From the NCBI GenBank assembly GCA_950295325.1, contig OX485803.1:38891554-38951553 (forward strand): a stretch of DNA of 60,000 nt. The letters run 5' to 3'. This DNA is from Polytrichum commune. Taxonomy: Eukaryota; Streptophyta; Polytrichopsida; Polytrichales; Polytrichaceae. Made by a program: the position numbers and the translations under genes. The notes below the pieces were generated by a model. That model was not told the DNA's origin, made no database searches, and was given only the letters and a program-made list of their open reading frames with translations. Below, piece after piece: positions 24,591 to 36,111 of the stretch. The number at the start of each line of letters is the position of its first letter. The first letter of the stretch is position 1.

Positions 24591-24951
24591 CTACACTAAA
24601 TATGATATTTAGTGTCACCAATTCTAATTGCGTTGCTCATTAATGATTTTAAATTGTGGTATAGTGTCACCAACACTAAATGTTCAGCCAACACTATGTG
24701 TTATTCCTTGTAAATATTCCGGAGGATTATAGATTTACAGTGTTGCAATTACTATCACTTACAAAATGATTTTTCATCCAATTTATAATCATCCATGACA
24801 ATATTTCATCACAAATTGTTGACAAGAGAAGGTAGGGTTTTGGCCAATTGATGAACTTCTCCATCATCCATGATAATATTTTTTCACTTATTCATAGTAA
24901 GCGTCTTTCAAAAAATTATCATAGTGACACTAAATATCGTATTTAGTATAG
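24591..24951. mobile_element. small inverted-repeat element inserted at the end of the gag relic
   Basis: The left end CTACACTAAATATGATATTT continues AGTGTCAC; the reverse complement of the right end is CTATACTAAATACGATATTT, then AGTGTCAC: about 28 bp of near-perfect inverted repeat. The element is roughly 360 bp, AT-rich and non-coding. The family is unassigned. A CACTA-like start with the shared block GATATTTAGT is seen at about 44194. Confidence 0.55.
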
Positions 24952-27900
24952 TTGGCACATATAAACCCCACCATAGTTTCTTTACATTTGAGCAGATTTG
25001 TCCTCATTCACACAGTCTAGAATTTGGTGGGTGAGCAATCTACATGGAAACCGACCTTGATTGCCTTGCTTGAAGCCGCCTTCAACAAAGATCACCACCC
25101 ATTGCCTTCTCCACAACATTTGTTGCCAACTATCCATCTCCATGTAGGTATTGGCAGCACTATAAAATCTAACGACCCTCCTTCCCAGCCAATGGCGACA
25201 TTGCTTTTAACGGGAATTCCGAGTTGGTAGATACAACTAATCAACATGTAGACCCAGTAGAGTAGATAGACTTACTTCCGTGTCTGGGATTCATGGCACT
25301 CACGTATTCTTCTTAGTGAATGTTCGTTCATTTCTTTGGATGAGATGAATCGTTTTAGAGCCTACCGTACATCATTGGCTCCTTGTCTCAAGGTGACCAA
25401 AAATACTTAACCCTTGGTGGATTCTAGATAATGAATGCCTAATCTAAAAGAGTGTAATTATAAAGTGTGATATATTAAACCATGATTGCTTAATGTAGGG
25501 AGCAAGTGCGTGCATCATGGGAGGCCAACCCTCCACTAAATGAGAGGGATTTCATTAAGTAGGCTTATTGAAGGTTATATTCAACCATTTAAGGCTCCTC
25601 CCCTCCTCATCACTCCATTTTTGAAGTTTATGCACAACTCCAATATTCAGCTGGGCCCATTATCACCCACCCGGCCCATTCTTTCCGGATTCTTCTCAAT
25701 CCCCTCCCCCTCTCTTGTTTAACTAGTTGGAGATCTCATATATTTTTTTTCTTTAGCTTGTTCCTCTCCTTTAGGTTGAGGTTTAGAATCTTGCATAGTT
25801 TAAGTGCACTTGCTCTTTGTAAAGTTTGCATTAGGTTGCATTAGGTTTGGGTATGATCAATATCTGGGGAGATTTGGGGTATAATTAGTGTAGATCCTAT
25901 TGTTTATTGTCTCAACTGGTGGCAATTTGACAATTTTCTGGTTTTCTTTACTAAGTGGCAGAAAATTATGTACATTCCTCTTAATTAATCTCATGAAGTC
26001 TTCAATCTGTTTTAATTATTTCTCAAACTCAACTAGTTCATTTGTAAGTAGCTCTGAAGTGGAGTAGTCCATAGTAGTTATGAACAATATCCGGGGAGAT
26101 TTGGGGGGATAACTAATCGAGATCCTACTGTTAAGTACCCCCCACGAACTTTTCGGGGATGGGAATATTCTGTCAGGGGCAGGGTTCGCCATTTTTTCTG
26201 CACCCGCCCGCCTGATTTCAAAAAAAAAATTATACTTGGGTTTTTGAAGGCTACTTGTCCACAAATCCCATATTGAGTGCACTTCATTTTCAAGGTCTCG
26301 AACCCAATATATATGTTCACTTCCATTGAGTAAATAAGCAATTAACTAGATTTCATTCTCAAAATGAAAATGCCAATAAAGCATGTAATTAACTTGGAAG
26401 TCAAAAATATTACAAAATCCTCATTAGCACTGAGGTTATAATAATAAATTAACGAATATAGTGATTAACGAATTTAGTGTGCTTCAATACCATACGTCCA
26501 CATAGGAGAGGAAACTGGAGGTGGAAGGGAATAAGAGCCAAGAAATGACTTCTTGAACCACTCTTTAAACTTCCCCATACCTAGATAATGATAGGTAGAT
26601 CCTAGGATATAATCTACCACACAATGAATATAAAAGAAGTTGGAGGAGATAAGTTCAATTTTTGAGGATTTTAAAGAGCACTCTTCATCTTCTTTAAAGA
26701 AATGGAAGATATAGTCATCTAGGAGGGTGGCACATGTTAGGCGCCACCTTTCACTACATATAGAGTTAGAATTGGTATTAGCACACCTTATTCATGACAA
26801 TAGGCTACACGAGAGCTAGGTCCTTTATATCTTTACCATTTTGAATACAAGATTTTTAAGCTCAAACCTTGTTCTTAGTTATTCAAGGTAGAGGAAAAGT
26901 AATTGAGGGCATTTACATCGTCAAGTTGATTGTGATTGAGAGATTTGACGAATGCTATGAATAAAAACTCACGTGAGGTGAGATAGTCACATGAGTTGGG
27001 AGTTGAGTATGACTGAGAAATCATTATAGAACTTCCAAGAAGTGAGAGAAATCTAAATGTCGAAAGGCAATTGTGTAAGGAGTGAATTATAGAAACACAT
27101 ATGTGGCGAGAGATGTTGTAAGTGTTGAAAGGCATTTGTGTAATGAGAGATCATAGAAGCTTGCATGAGGAGAGAATAGTTGGTAGAGTGGAGTTGAACA
27201 CTTGAGAGACTCGTGACAATATAAAGTTCACCGATTGACAGTGATAAGAAAGATTAAAGACATCAAGGAAATCATTGAGAAGAAGAGAAAATTAAAGAAC
27301 ATCGGAGGTTGCATGCAAGGATGATTGTTAATCGAACAAATCTATCTTCCTAAATTGGGGCATTCACGGTTGGGGTACTACTTTTGGGTGTCTAATGGAA
27401 AAAGGATTTTTTTAGATAACTTCACATGCTTGGTATGCTTAGATTTGTATTGTGAAGCATATTTTGAATCATACCTACAATTCATACTCCATATTGAGTA
27501 CACCGACAAAGTTAATTTAGAAGGAATAGGGTCATCTAAGATATCATTTTGATTCCTTTAAGAACATTTAGGAATGTTGTCTTAATTGTTCACCTTAGGA
27601 TCAAGGAATGAAAAGGACAACAATAATTAATCGAAACGTTCCCAATTTTTTTCCTCACAATCATCGTTCAAGTGTGTACCAACAGAATAAAAAATGTATT
27701 GAATACCAATTGCCCAACTTTACATGTGGCACCAAACATGGCCAAAAATACATATAATCACGGCGACACCTAAAAGGAACGTCTAGTATTAGAATTGGAC
27801 AAATTTTTTTTTATGAATGGACACATGACACTTATACCAAGGTACCAAGATGCAAAACAGGAAATAATTGACCACCAATGCACACCTAAATAGCAAAAAA

Positions 27901-28698
27901 TGCCATTGATGTGGCCCAAACAAGTCATTTGACCCCTTTCCAAGTATTATGACTTATCTACTTATTTCATAGGGAATTTCTTTATTGTTGGCGATTATTT
28001 AATAATAAATAATATCTTTCTTGATATAGCCTATGAACTATCTACTTATTTATTTAAATTTTATTGATCAAATAATAATAAATAATGATAAACGTCGACA
28101 TCCACTAGTCCTTAAGTCTTTAAGTCCTTTGTCCCAAAAGTAGTACCTCAACCGTAAATGCCCCCAAATCAATATTGCTATGAGTCTAAGTTATCAAGTT
28201 CTTAACACGAACTAAATCATAATTGATTCCCTACGTATCTATTTCATTATGCTATCAATTTTCATAGTATAATGATTCTTGAACCTCTGGTATCTAAGAC
28301 TCAAAATTATGATTGATTGCCTAAGGAAATTAAATACAACAAGTGGTATGAATATAAAAGGTGTAATGAAGGAATTCTTATTATGATAAAATTGAGTATA
28401 TGATTATATTGGCAAAGTTATTATTGTATTAATTATGTTCTAAAAATAGATTATGGTGGTTATAGCTTGGTGCTCGTCTTATTATTCCACTTCACTGCCG
28501 GTGATGTGAACGGGGAAACTTCTATCACTAATCAATCTAACTACTGTAACTAATCAAGTGACTAATCTTGAACAAAGTAACCAATGAGTAACCAATGTGA
28601 AACGCCCTGACTCCAATACTAACCTGCAGTATCATGAAGTAGACGACAATGAATAAGAAGATTTGTGCCAGCTTGACAATCTGCTTCTAATTCATCAT
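24952..28698. other. gene-poor AT-rich region
   Basis: No frame with family resemblance. A segment of about 50 bp near 25852-25905 (CTGGGGAGATTTGGGGTATA) recurs near 26084-26136 (CCGGGGAGATTTGGGGGGAT) as a direct repeat. 27.6-28.6 kb is very AT-rich. The last bases should hold the promoter of the lectin gene. Confidence 0.4.
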
Positions 28699-28836
28699 AT
28701 GGGGCTGATATTCTTAGCGACAAGTTTCATCATTGCCTGTGCAGGCATACCAAGCATCAAAGCATCATCTCCGGTGCACAGAAGAAATTCCACATTGACA
28801 GTCAACTCCACATTACACACTAACAAAAACCAGACG

Positions 28837-28844
28837 CTCGTTAC
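28837..28844 (+). repeat. left target-site duplication CTCGTTAC
   Basis: Identical to 34645-34652 directly outside the right end of the transposon. Confidence 0.9.
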
Positions 28845-28924
28845 CCCGGGGTGGCAACACATGTATAAGAAGCAGGGGTCACCGGCTTAAGAAGAGGAAT
28901 TGAAGCTGAAATTTATAATACAAA

Positions 28925-28950
28925 AATTTATAATAAGCTTATTATAAATT
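28925..28950. other. 26-bp perfect palindrome in the left subterminal region
   Basis: A perfect palindrome centred on AAGCTT with arms built from CTTATTATAAATT. The motif CTTATTATAA returns near the right end (34446-34456, CTTATTATAAG) and as GTTATTATAAATTCTAAG near 34372-34389. Repetition at both ends makes it a candidate binding site for the element's own transposase; that role is inferred. Confidence 0.6.
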
Positions 28951-29238
28951 ATAATAAGGGGTTTGAAGAAAAGAGCTGCACCTGCTAATTCTAATAAGTT
29001 ATGATTGATAAATTACTTATCATGAGAAACGTCAACTTCAGCAGTTGACCAACCTAGTTGCACGTCTGCCACTTCTTGTAATATAACCAATTTGAGTAGC
29101 TACCGGACGACTAGGTTGTGTAGACACTTCATGTGTTGTCGGCTCCGCCGATGTGGACACATTAACTGACCTCCTTCCACCATTTTGTCTTCGTCGTTGT
29201 TCATTCTTCACAAAGTTGTCTAGGGTTTTCTTATCCTC

Positions 29239-32200
29239 TCAGTCCAACAAGAAATTTTCACAATTTGCATCTGCACTCATACCAATCAAGCATATAACAT
29301 GTTCGAGTTTGATGAAATCGGCTTCGTAGCCACCATAGCCACCATAAGAGTAACGAAAACCTTCCATCTGTTTATAATACTTGACTAAGATATGTATACC
29401 AGATTCATTAATTGGAACAGGCCGCACATAGTCAATACCAACACCTTTCTCATGGTGTTTTACAATTTTCTGTATACGTCCCAAATACCATGTGAGATTT
29501 TTACCTTCTTCCATGAAAATACCAACATCATCAAATAACCCTACTTCTTGAATTTCATTAGCATTTCCAGGCACATAACTTGAATCAACAAGATTTTTGT
29601 ACTGAACACGTCTTAATCTATCTAGTGGCAACTTAGAAGGTGGGTGAGCATTAAGTTCTGAAATCAACCTCATCTTGAAAACATCACCCTTTCCTGGCAC
29701 ATGGACAGTTGGACATACCTTACAGTTGGGCGGATCAGCCGAGACATCTGAAATAGATGTCATAAACATGTCACCTTGTTGTTGAACATCTAATGCATTT
29801 GTCCTAACCAAAACATCAACTTCATGAACTATGGGATCATCATGTGAAGGTTCAGATGTCGTACAACTCATTTGCAGTGCAGGACTTACAGATTGAGCGT
29901 TGTCTTCGTCAAGCTCCACACTGCATCGATCAATAATGTTTAGGGTCTCCATAAATGTAGATGGCCAAGGTACACTCCACTTACCATGAGCCAATAGGAC
30001 GTCCTTCATTTCCACATATGACGCCCGATCCTGAGCCAATTTGAATCCTGCCAACCAAGCTTCACCCAAAGCTTCATTGGAGATGGAATCATAATCTTGA
30101 AGGTTGTAATCACCTGAACTAGGGTTTCCTTCCCACCAGAAATTCTTCTGTCGGCGAGATTCTTGAAAAATTGGTCCATCTTCATCATACTTGATTTGTT
30201 CAGTCCTCTCTATGTGTGACGTTCGTTCGACAGCCTCCCCGATGCAAAAATTATGCTTATTTTTCACATGTTGTCCAAGAAGCGAGAAGAAGTCCTCGCA
30301 GCAATCTGAACCAACTTTATGTAAAGCAACTGGTAAGTTAGGAAACAAGTCCCGCATCATCATCATGTGTAAGACTGCAGAGTGACAAGAAATCAAGCAG
30401 TCCGTTATAGACTCCCTTGTTAACCAATTCTTCTGCAGATAGTGCCCATGGCTGACATGACGAATATATTCAGTTCCAAAATAAATCATATGGACCACGA
30501 AAGATGACAATTTCACTCCTTCCAACAAAGTTCCTCTACCATAGAACACCTCTAGAAAGGCCCAAATTACTTCAAGGTGCAATATTGTCCCTTTCACATG
30601 TTCTTGGAAATTTTGACCTTCAGAAACCATGCCTTTGTCAATTTGTTCCAGACATTTCCTTATCCGAGGGAATGCAATTCGCTGAATAGCAGGGAAATTT
30701 TGTTTATCTTTAACATTCACATCCTCCTCTAATAATCCATGTTCCTCTTTAGAATTTTTTTGAATGATCAGCAATAGGTGATTTTTGCTAGCTACATATT
30801 TTCCCCAAAACACAACTCTACTAGCTGAAAGGAGGGGGTTCCGAAGTTTCTTCCCCACATGCAAGGGGTCTTGCATCATTATCATCGGAGCACCGTCCAC
30901 AACTTCTGCGCACATTAAAAACCCGTCAACCTTCAAGCCATAGGTGCCCTTTGATATGCTTTCTAGCATCAACTTCCGTCTTCTGCTATCCCTATCAGAC
31001 GCATGGCCTCGCAGCGGACCCACAACTTCCTCAATGTATTTCTTGTGATACTTCCGTATCAACTCCCATTGTTTGTTTACCACCTTGTGATCAAATTGGT
31101 TGCATGTGCTGAACAAACAATATACCAATCTTGGAAGGCCTATCACAAGAGGGTTAGCCACAAGAACACGACACATAGTACCCACCTGTAAAGTCTCAAA
31201 AGCATCCTTAATACTATCCCATGTTGATGCTGATGGTTTCATGTCAAACATGCACTGATGGCTTTGGTGATCAGAGAATATCTTAAAACCACAGAACCCG
31301 TCAATGGTATCCAACCTCCTGTTCCACGTAGCTAGCTCAATGCATTTAGTTTCATCCTCAGCACACTCAAATGGTATGGGTCCTGAAATTCCAAGTTTAT
31401 CTTTACAACTTTTCAACACTTTTGACATGTATAAGAAAGTAGACTCATTCACACCAATGGAGTAGACAAAACCGTGTTTTCTGAAATTGGACCTCGTTGT
31501 GTTCAAGGCTGGACCTAGTAGGTTTTTGCTAATAAAGTTGTGGGTGGCAGAGCCGCCGAAGTTTTGCAAAACCTCAAATAACTTGATGGTACTTGGATGA
31601 TACCGTTTACCATTTCCTAAGCCTCCATTTCTATGAACAGAGAGAAGATTAGAAACAACATCTGTAAGCAATTTGTACAAAATTGGACGCTCTTGAAAGG
31701 CTCCTACATCGGAAGCTCTCCTAAATAATTCGGCGATTTCAGGCAAGGACCCTTCACGCAAGACTGATTGGAGTTTTGTGGAAAAGTAGTCTCTTGATTT
31801 ATTAGCCCTTGCCAAAGCTACATTCAGCAAGTATACTTGGTCTGTAGCATCATGGCATCTCGCTTGCCACTCTCTACACGAATCTATGAGCTCATTTCTT
31901 TGCAGCACACCCCATGAAGGTCCTTGCTCACATTTCCGTTCACCTCTTGCTATTGACATTGTCCTTAGTCGGTCTGCGCGTTTTCGGAAGTCCTGGCAAC
32001 TAGGAATCAATGGACATTTGTTACAAAATATGACATCACAATCACGATGGCGAAAGGTTCCTTCAATATGGACTGTCTCACCTATTGAGGACACTACAAT
32101 ACGTTTGTAGTTGGGATATGGATACCACTCCTTACCAGAATTCAAATCATTTAATAATGGCCGAACATCAACCATTTCATCTCCTACCAACACTGTATAC

Positions 32201-34242
32201 TTGTAAAACCCATGACAAACATTTTTTTGATAGTATGAGTTCAAAACAACACGGGGTATGTCAATAGGTTTTGGGATAAATGAAGGGAGGTACTCCGCCA
32301 TACCAGACATCACTCCCTTTGAAAATGATGACTGAATGGTCATTTGGCTGCCAGAAATTCCTCCAGTTGCTTTATTTCGCCTTGCTTGAATATGGAGTCC
32401 ACCTCTCACGTGCTGACCAATGGTGTCTACAACCCCAAAGCTACCGTTGAAGCTGCAAAGTGAGCAACGCCATGAATTTTTGTCAATCATTTCTGCACCT
32501 GCCAGAAAATATGTATGAATGTGAGAAAACCCACAAAAGCTTAGGGTTACTTGATTTTTTTTTGTCTCAAACAGGAGGCAAACCTATAACAGTTAGTTAT
32601 ATTGTCAAGCTAGGTTAAGGGGATCATCAGCCACCTGTTGCAATTTTGTGTCCTGCCAACATTCGATACCTCATCCCGACATTCTGGATACCTGGTGGTT
32701 GTTAGTTTTGTGATTTTGGGGGGTTAGCAAATGGTCGGCATCCAAATCAAGGGTATCAGTATTTGAGCGGCAGATAATTAAGGTTGACATCAATCAACAT
32801 TCTGGCATAAGCAAGGAATCATGGCTGCTGTGCAGCGAGGATCAAATTCTTGCCAGAGATTTTCTCATTTCTCTTGAACATTCAACAGAAATTTGCAAGT
32901 TCAGGGTTCAGGGGTTAGTGTATGCCATCTTTGAACATCCATCAGAAATCTGCCGCACATTCTTTAGAGAAGCATCGCACAAATGTTGTCCTGAGCGACA
33001 TGCACTTTGGTTTGGAGTTAGCAGCTCCTTATCATAATTTCTACCACAAGTTTGTTTGTCATTTACACCTATCATTAAAGCCCAAAACAATGTAATCAAT
33101 TGATGAATAGCAGCAGATAATTAGGGTTAACATCAATCACCATTCTGGGACTAACAAGAAATGTGAGAAAACCCACAAAAGCTTAGGGTTACTTGATTTT
33201 TTGTTTCAAACAGGAGGCAAACCCACCCTAAATTGACATGAGTGAACATATACTTGGACAAGTAGCAACAACCACAAGGTAGACCTAAAAGGAGGGCTAT
33301 TACTGAAAACTTACCTTCTTCAAGATACTTTTGCACCCACTCTGTCCTCCTCTTCAAGATGGCTTCCTCCTTCTCTTTCTCCTCCTGAGCAAGCTTATCT
33401 GAAACGATCTCTTTGTTCCTAAAAGCTCTCAAGTTCTTCTCATGGACACTTTCCGAACCACCAACTCTTGAAGACATGTGAGTTTTATGATTTGAAAGAT
33501 TAAAGGAAGGGTTGATGCTCCTCTCCACACCACAAACACAACAAAACATAACCCATTTTCCAGTGGTTTTCTTTTCCTTACTGATCCGAGGATAATACAT
33601 TCCTCTTTCTTTGAAACCATAAGTCGGATCATCTTGCAATGTCTTCCAATTCACCATTAGCCGCGATGGCATGGTCTTGTCCAATCTGGCCCTCGAAACA
33701 ACACCTTCATGGTCATCATCTTGAGTTCTTGGCTGAACACCACTCTCTGGTTCCACTTTCATTCTCTTCAAAGTTGTTTGGATAGAATCACCAGTGACTC
33801 CAGTTTGCTCTTGAGAATCACTGGTACGCTTCAAACCCTCATTTCCCTCACTAGGCATGAAGACATCAACTTCTTCCAAACCACCACTACTCCCTGTTCC
33901 TGAATATAGAGCAGGAGTTGTTAACCTTCTTCTATGAAAGTTCTGGCGGTGGTCACAACATATACAAACTTTCTCATCACCAAGTTCAGATCGTAGAAAA
34001 CTTTGACATCCACAAAGTTTGCCATTCCGTTTCTTCTGGCAAGGGCCAAACTCCACAACATCTTGCCTCATGTGGTAGTGTTTATGGCATTCACAACAAC
34101 CACAAAGAAGAGGATCAATGGATGCAACTTCGAATTCTTGACACCCACACTCATCACCATCCGCAATATTTTTGCACAATCCCCAGTCCATTGCATTCAA
34201 ATCGCAAGATTCACAATCCCTAGGTTCACCCTCCACTTCCAT
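29239..34242 (-). CDS. P-element/THAP9-like transposase
   Basis: Exon 1 (33315-34242) and exon 2 (29239-32498) join in phase (G|GT) across an intron with GTAAGT donor and TGGCAG acceptor, giving about 1395 residues. Residues 8-105 hold two tandem Cys-rich modules (CGCCECHKHYH; CICCDHRQNFH). A C-x2-C...H-x3-H finger follows near 235-260, and a BED-like finger (WRCSLCSFNG...HVRGGLH) near 319-345. The RNase H-like core reads FECAEDETK...DTIDGFCG (~685-715), VVGPLRGHASDRDSRRRKLM (~800), DPLHVGKKLRNPLL (~853), and after a ~180-residue insertion GSDCCEDFFSLLGQH (~1039). The order D / SD / DxxHxxKxxRN / insertion / ENF-like resembles P-element and THAP9 transposases, in which the insertion binds GTP. 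The acidic residues are candidate catalytic ones. The frame ends at a TGA followed by 66 further open codons. Confidence 0.85.
32521..33223 (-). repeat. direct repeats inside the transposase intron
   Basis: A ~62-bp segment (TGAGAAAACCCACAAAAGCT onward through AACAGGAGGCAAAC) occurs at 32521-32583 and 33163-33223. A second pair containing CAGATAATTA and ATCAATCA-CATTCTGG occurs near 32770-32820 and 33113-33163. The intron (32499-33314) thus grew by internal duplication. No other coding sequence is seen in it. Confidence 0.75.
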
Positions 34243-34644
34243 TGACTTCAGCCACTATCCCTTCCACAACTGCCGTTGGCAAGCTTGCGGCCCATCAAAC
34301 CCTAAGCTTGCCTTGCCCTAAGTCCCCCTGTAAGCTGGCATTCTTAGAAAAAAATATAATAATTTTTTCTAAGTTATTATAAATTCTAAGAAAGGAAATA
34401 AAAAGCTGGGGGGTCTGGACGGTGACACCTGCATAAGAAAACCTACTTATTATAAGTTCTTAAAATAAATTTTGGAGGTCCGAAACTTTTTTGATTTGAA
34501 CATTTACAATTTCATTGGATTCCTCTCAATGTCCTCTTTCTTCACATGTTGTTTGTGCTTACATAATAACAAATTATAAACTCTTAGATGGATTAGAAGG
34601 GAATAATAAGGAGCTGTTCTTGACAGAAGAGTTGCCACCCCGGG

Positions 34645-34652
34645 CTCGTTAC
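34645..34652 (+). repeat. right target-site duplication CTCGTTAC
   Basis: Identical to 28837-28844. In both copies it encodes Leu-Val followed by AC of the next codon, in the lectin frame. Confidence 0.9.
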
Positions 34653-35032
34653 GCCCGATGGAGTGTTTGAGTTGGGGTTTTACTCTTGGAGGCACACAAA
34701 TGATTGTCAGATCGTGTACACGCTCGCAATCTGGTATGCCCAGATCCCCTCTACAAAGAAAACCGTTGTGTGGATGCCCAACAGGACAATGAACTTGAGC
34801 AGCAACGCTACGTTGGTGTCGTCCCAACACGGAGACCTTCAAGTTTTCGATGAATCTAGAGATTTTTTCTCTGGCCAGCCTTTGTGGTCTTGAAGCACAT
34901 CATCCGCATCAAACGTAAGTCGAGGTGATCAATTGCTTGGTAGTGATCGGAGATTAATTTACAATTGTCAATCGATGTGCATTTCTTCATACTTAATGAT
35001 GTTGTATCGTATCAATTCGTGACAGGTTAATT

Positions 35033-35525
35033 TTGAAGCTGTTGAGGATGGACTTGATTAAATCCAACATCCCAACAAGTCTATGGAAAGCGTTGATCCT
35101 AACACGATTTTTTGGAAGATGGACTGAACTGTCTCTCCAAGCAGACCTAACCCTTGTAGTGGGATCTTGTACTCAAGTTTGGTGGAGCACCGCATGTTGG
35201 ATGCATTATGCAGTCGCGCGCAAGTAACCAGGAAGGCGATGACTTTGGACTCGGGAAACTTAATGATGATGCATGGTATTAATAGGGACAGATTTTGAAG
35301 TTGTTGAGAATGGACTTGATGAAATCCAACTTCCCAACAAGGGTATTAAGTGCGTTAATCCTAACGTGTTGATCTGAAGCATTAATTGATGACTAAACTC
35401 TCTCTGCAAGCAGGCCTAACCCTTGTTATACCGGGTTCTTGTAGTCAACTTTGATGGATCATCGCATGTTGGATGCATTGTGCAGTCGTAAGTAAGGAAG
35501 GCGATGATTTTGGACTCAGGAGACT
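35033..35525 (+). repeat. tandem duplication within the lectin pseudogene
   Basis: Two diverged copies, about 35033-35268 and 35290-35525. Shared blocks in order: ATGGACTTGATTAAATCCAAC / ATGGACTTGATGAAATCCAAC, AGACCTAACCCTTGT / AGGCCTAACCCTTGT, GCATGTTGGATGCATT, and GGCGATGA-TTTGGACTC. Each unit appears to be an intron plus the start of the exon coding LDSG(N/D). Confidence 0.75.
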
Positions 35526-36111
35526 TTGTGGTTGTCAACAGCGCCAACACCCGCATGGTATATTGGCAAAGCTTCAACAGCTAGACCAACAGACACGCTC
35601 TTGCCGAACCAACCACTTGCAGCATCTGCAAATTTGACGTTATACTCATGGCGAACCAACGACAACTGGACCCCAAGCAGATACACGTTGGCGTGGAAGA
35701 ATTTAAAACTCAAAGCTTCTTGGCATACGCCTTACTCGGAATGGTCGAGAACAAATTTTACGGACTACTGGAGTTACGGTGCGCCAGCGGGCCCAGCTTT
35801 AAATTGCCATCCGTCAAGTTAACCTCCCACGGAGTGTTTATGGGAACACCAAATGGATTCTCACAAAACACAAGCGCGATCGGAACAAGCCACGATTAGT
35901 AATGACCAGTAATCCTCTGCGTCGAGTCACATTCGATGTTGACGGAAACCTCCAGATGCATTCCTGGTAGGTTGGGTTATCCATCCGATGGACTGCCGAC
36001 TGGGTAGCCATCTCGGCCAGATGCAGTATTTTTTTGCATGTGGTCCATAAGAGGATCTGAACCAGCGTCAACGAGTGTCTTTGCCCTACATGGTTTGAAT
36101 ACATCGACACG

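Larger units (their letters stand above)
28845..34644 (-). mobile_element. 5.8 kb DNA transposon, P-element/THAP9-like, with 14-bp TIRs and 8-bp TSD
   Basis: The left end is CCCGGGGTGGCAAC (28845-28858) and the right end its exact reverse complement (34631-34644). Both ends are flanked by CTCGTTAC (28837-28844 and 34645-34652), an 8-bp target duplication. Removing the element and one duplicate restores the frame of the lectin gene, which proves the borders. Inside is one two-exon transposase gene on the - strand with about 400 bp of AT-rich subterminal DNA at each side. 8-bp duplications are known for the hAT and P groups. The termini do not look like hAT ends, and the protein motifs favour the P group. 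Confidence 0.9.
28699..36111 (+). pseudogene. G-type (bulb) lectin / S-locus-like gene, split by a transposon and decayed
   Basis: Starts MGLIFLATSFIIACAGIPS, a signal peptide, then VNSTLHTNKNQTLV. After the transposon the frame resumes (TPDGVFELGFYSW, IPSTKKTVVWMPNR, NATLVSSQHGDLQVFD), the usual bulb-lectin order seen in EP1-like and S-locus-type secreted or receptor proteins. A TGA at 34891-34893 interrupts the domain. AMILDSGDFVVVNSANT and VYWQSFNS at 35495-35589 continue it, then the frame shifts to DTLLPNQPLAAS. Beyond 35822 come RRVTFDVDGNLQMHSW and ECLCPTWFEYIDTG, matching later parts of the ectodomain. No kinase domain was seen. Insertion, stop, frameshift and tandem duplication make it a pseudogene; the wild-type protein probably bound mannose-type sugars at the cell surface or wall. 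Confidence 0.85.
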
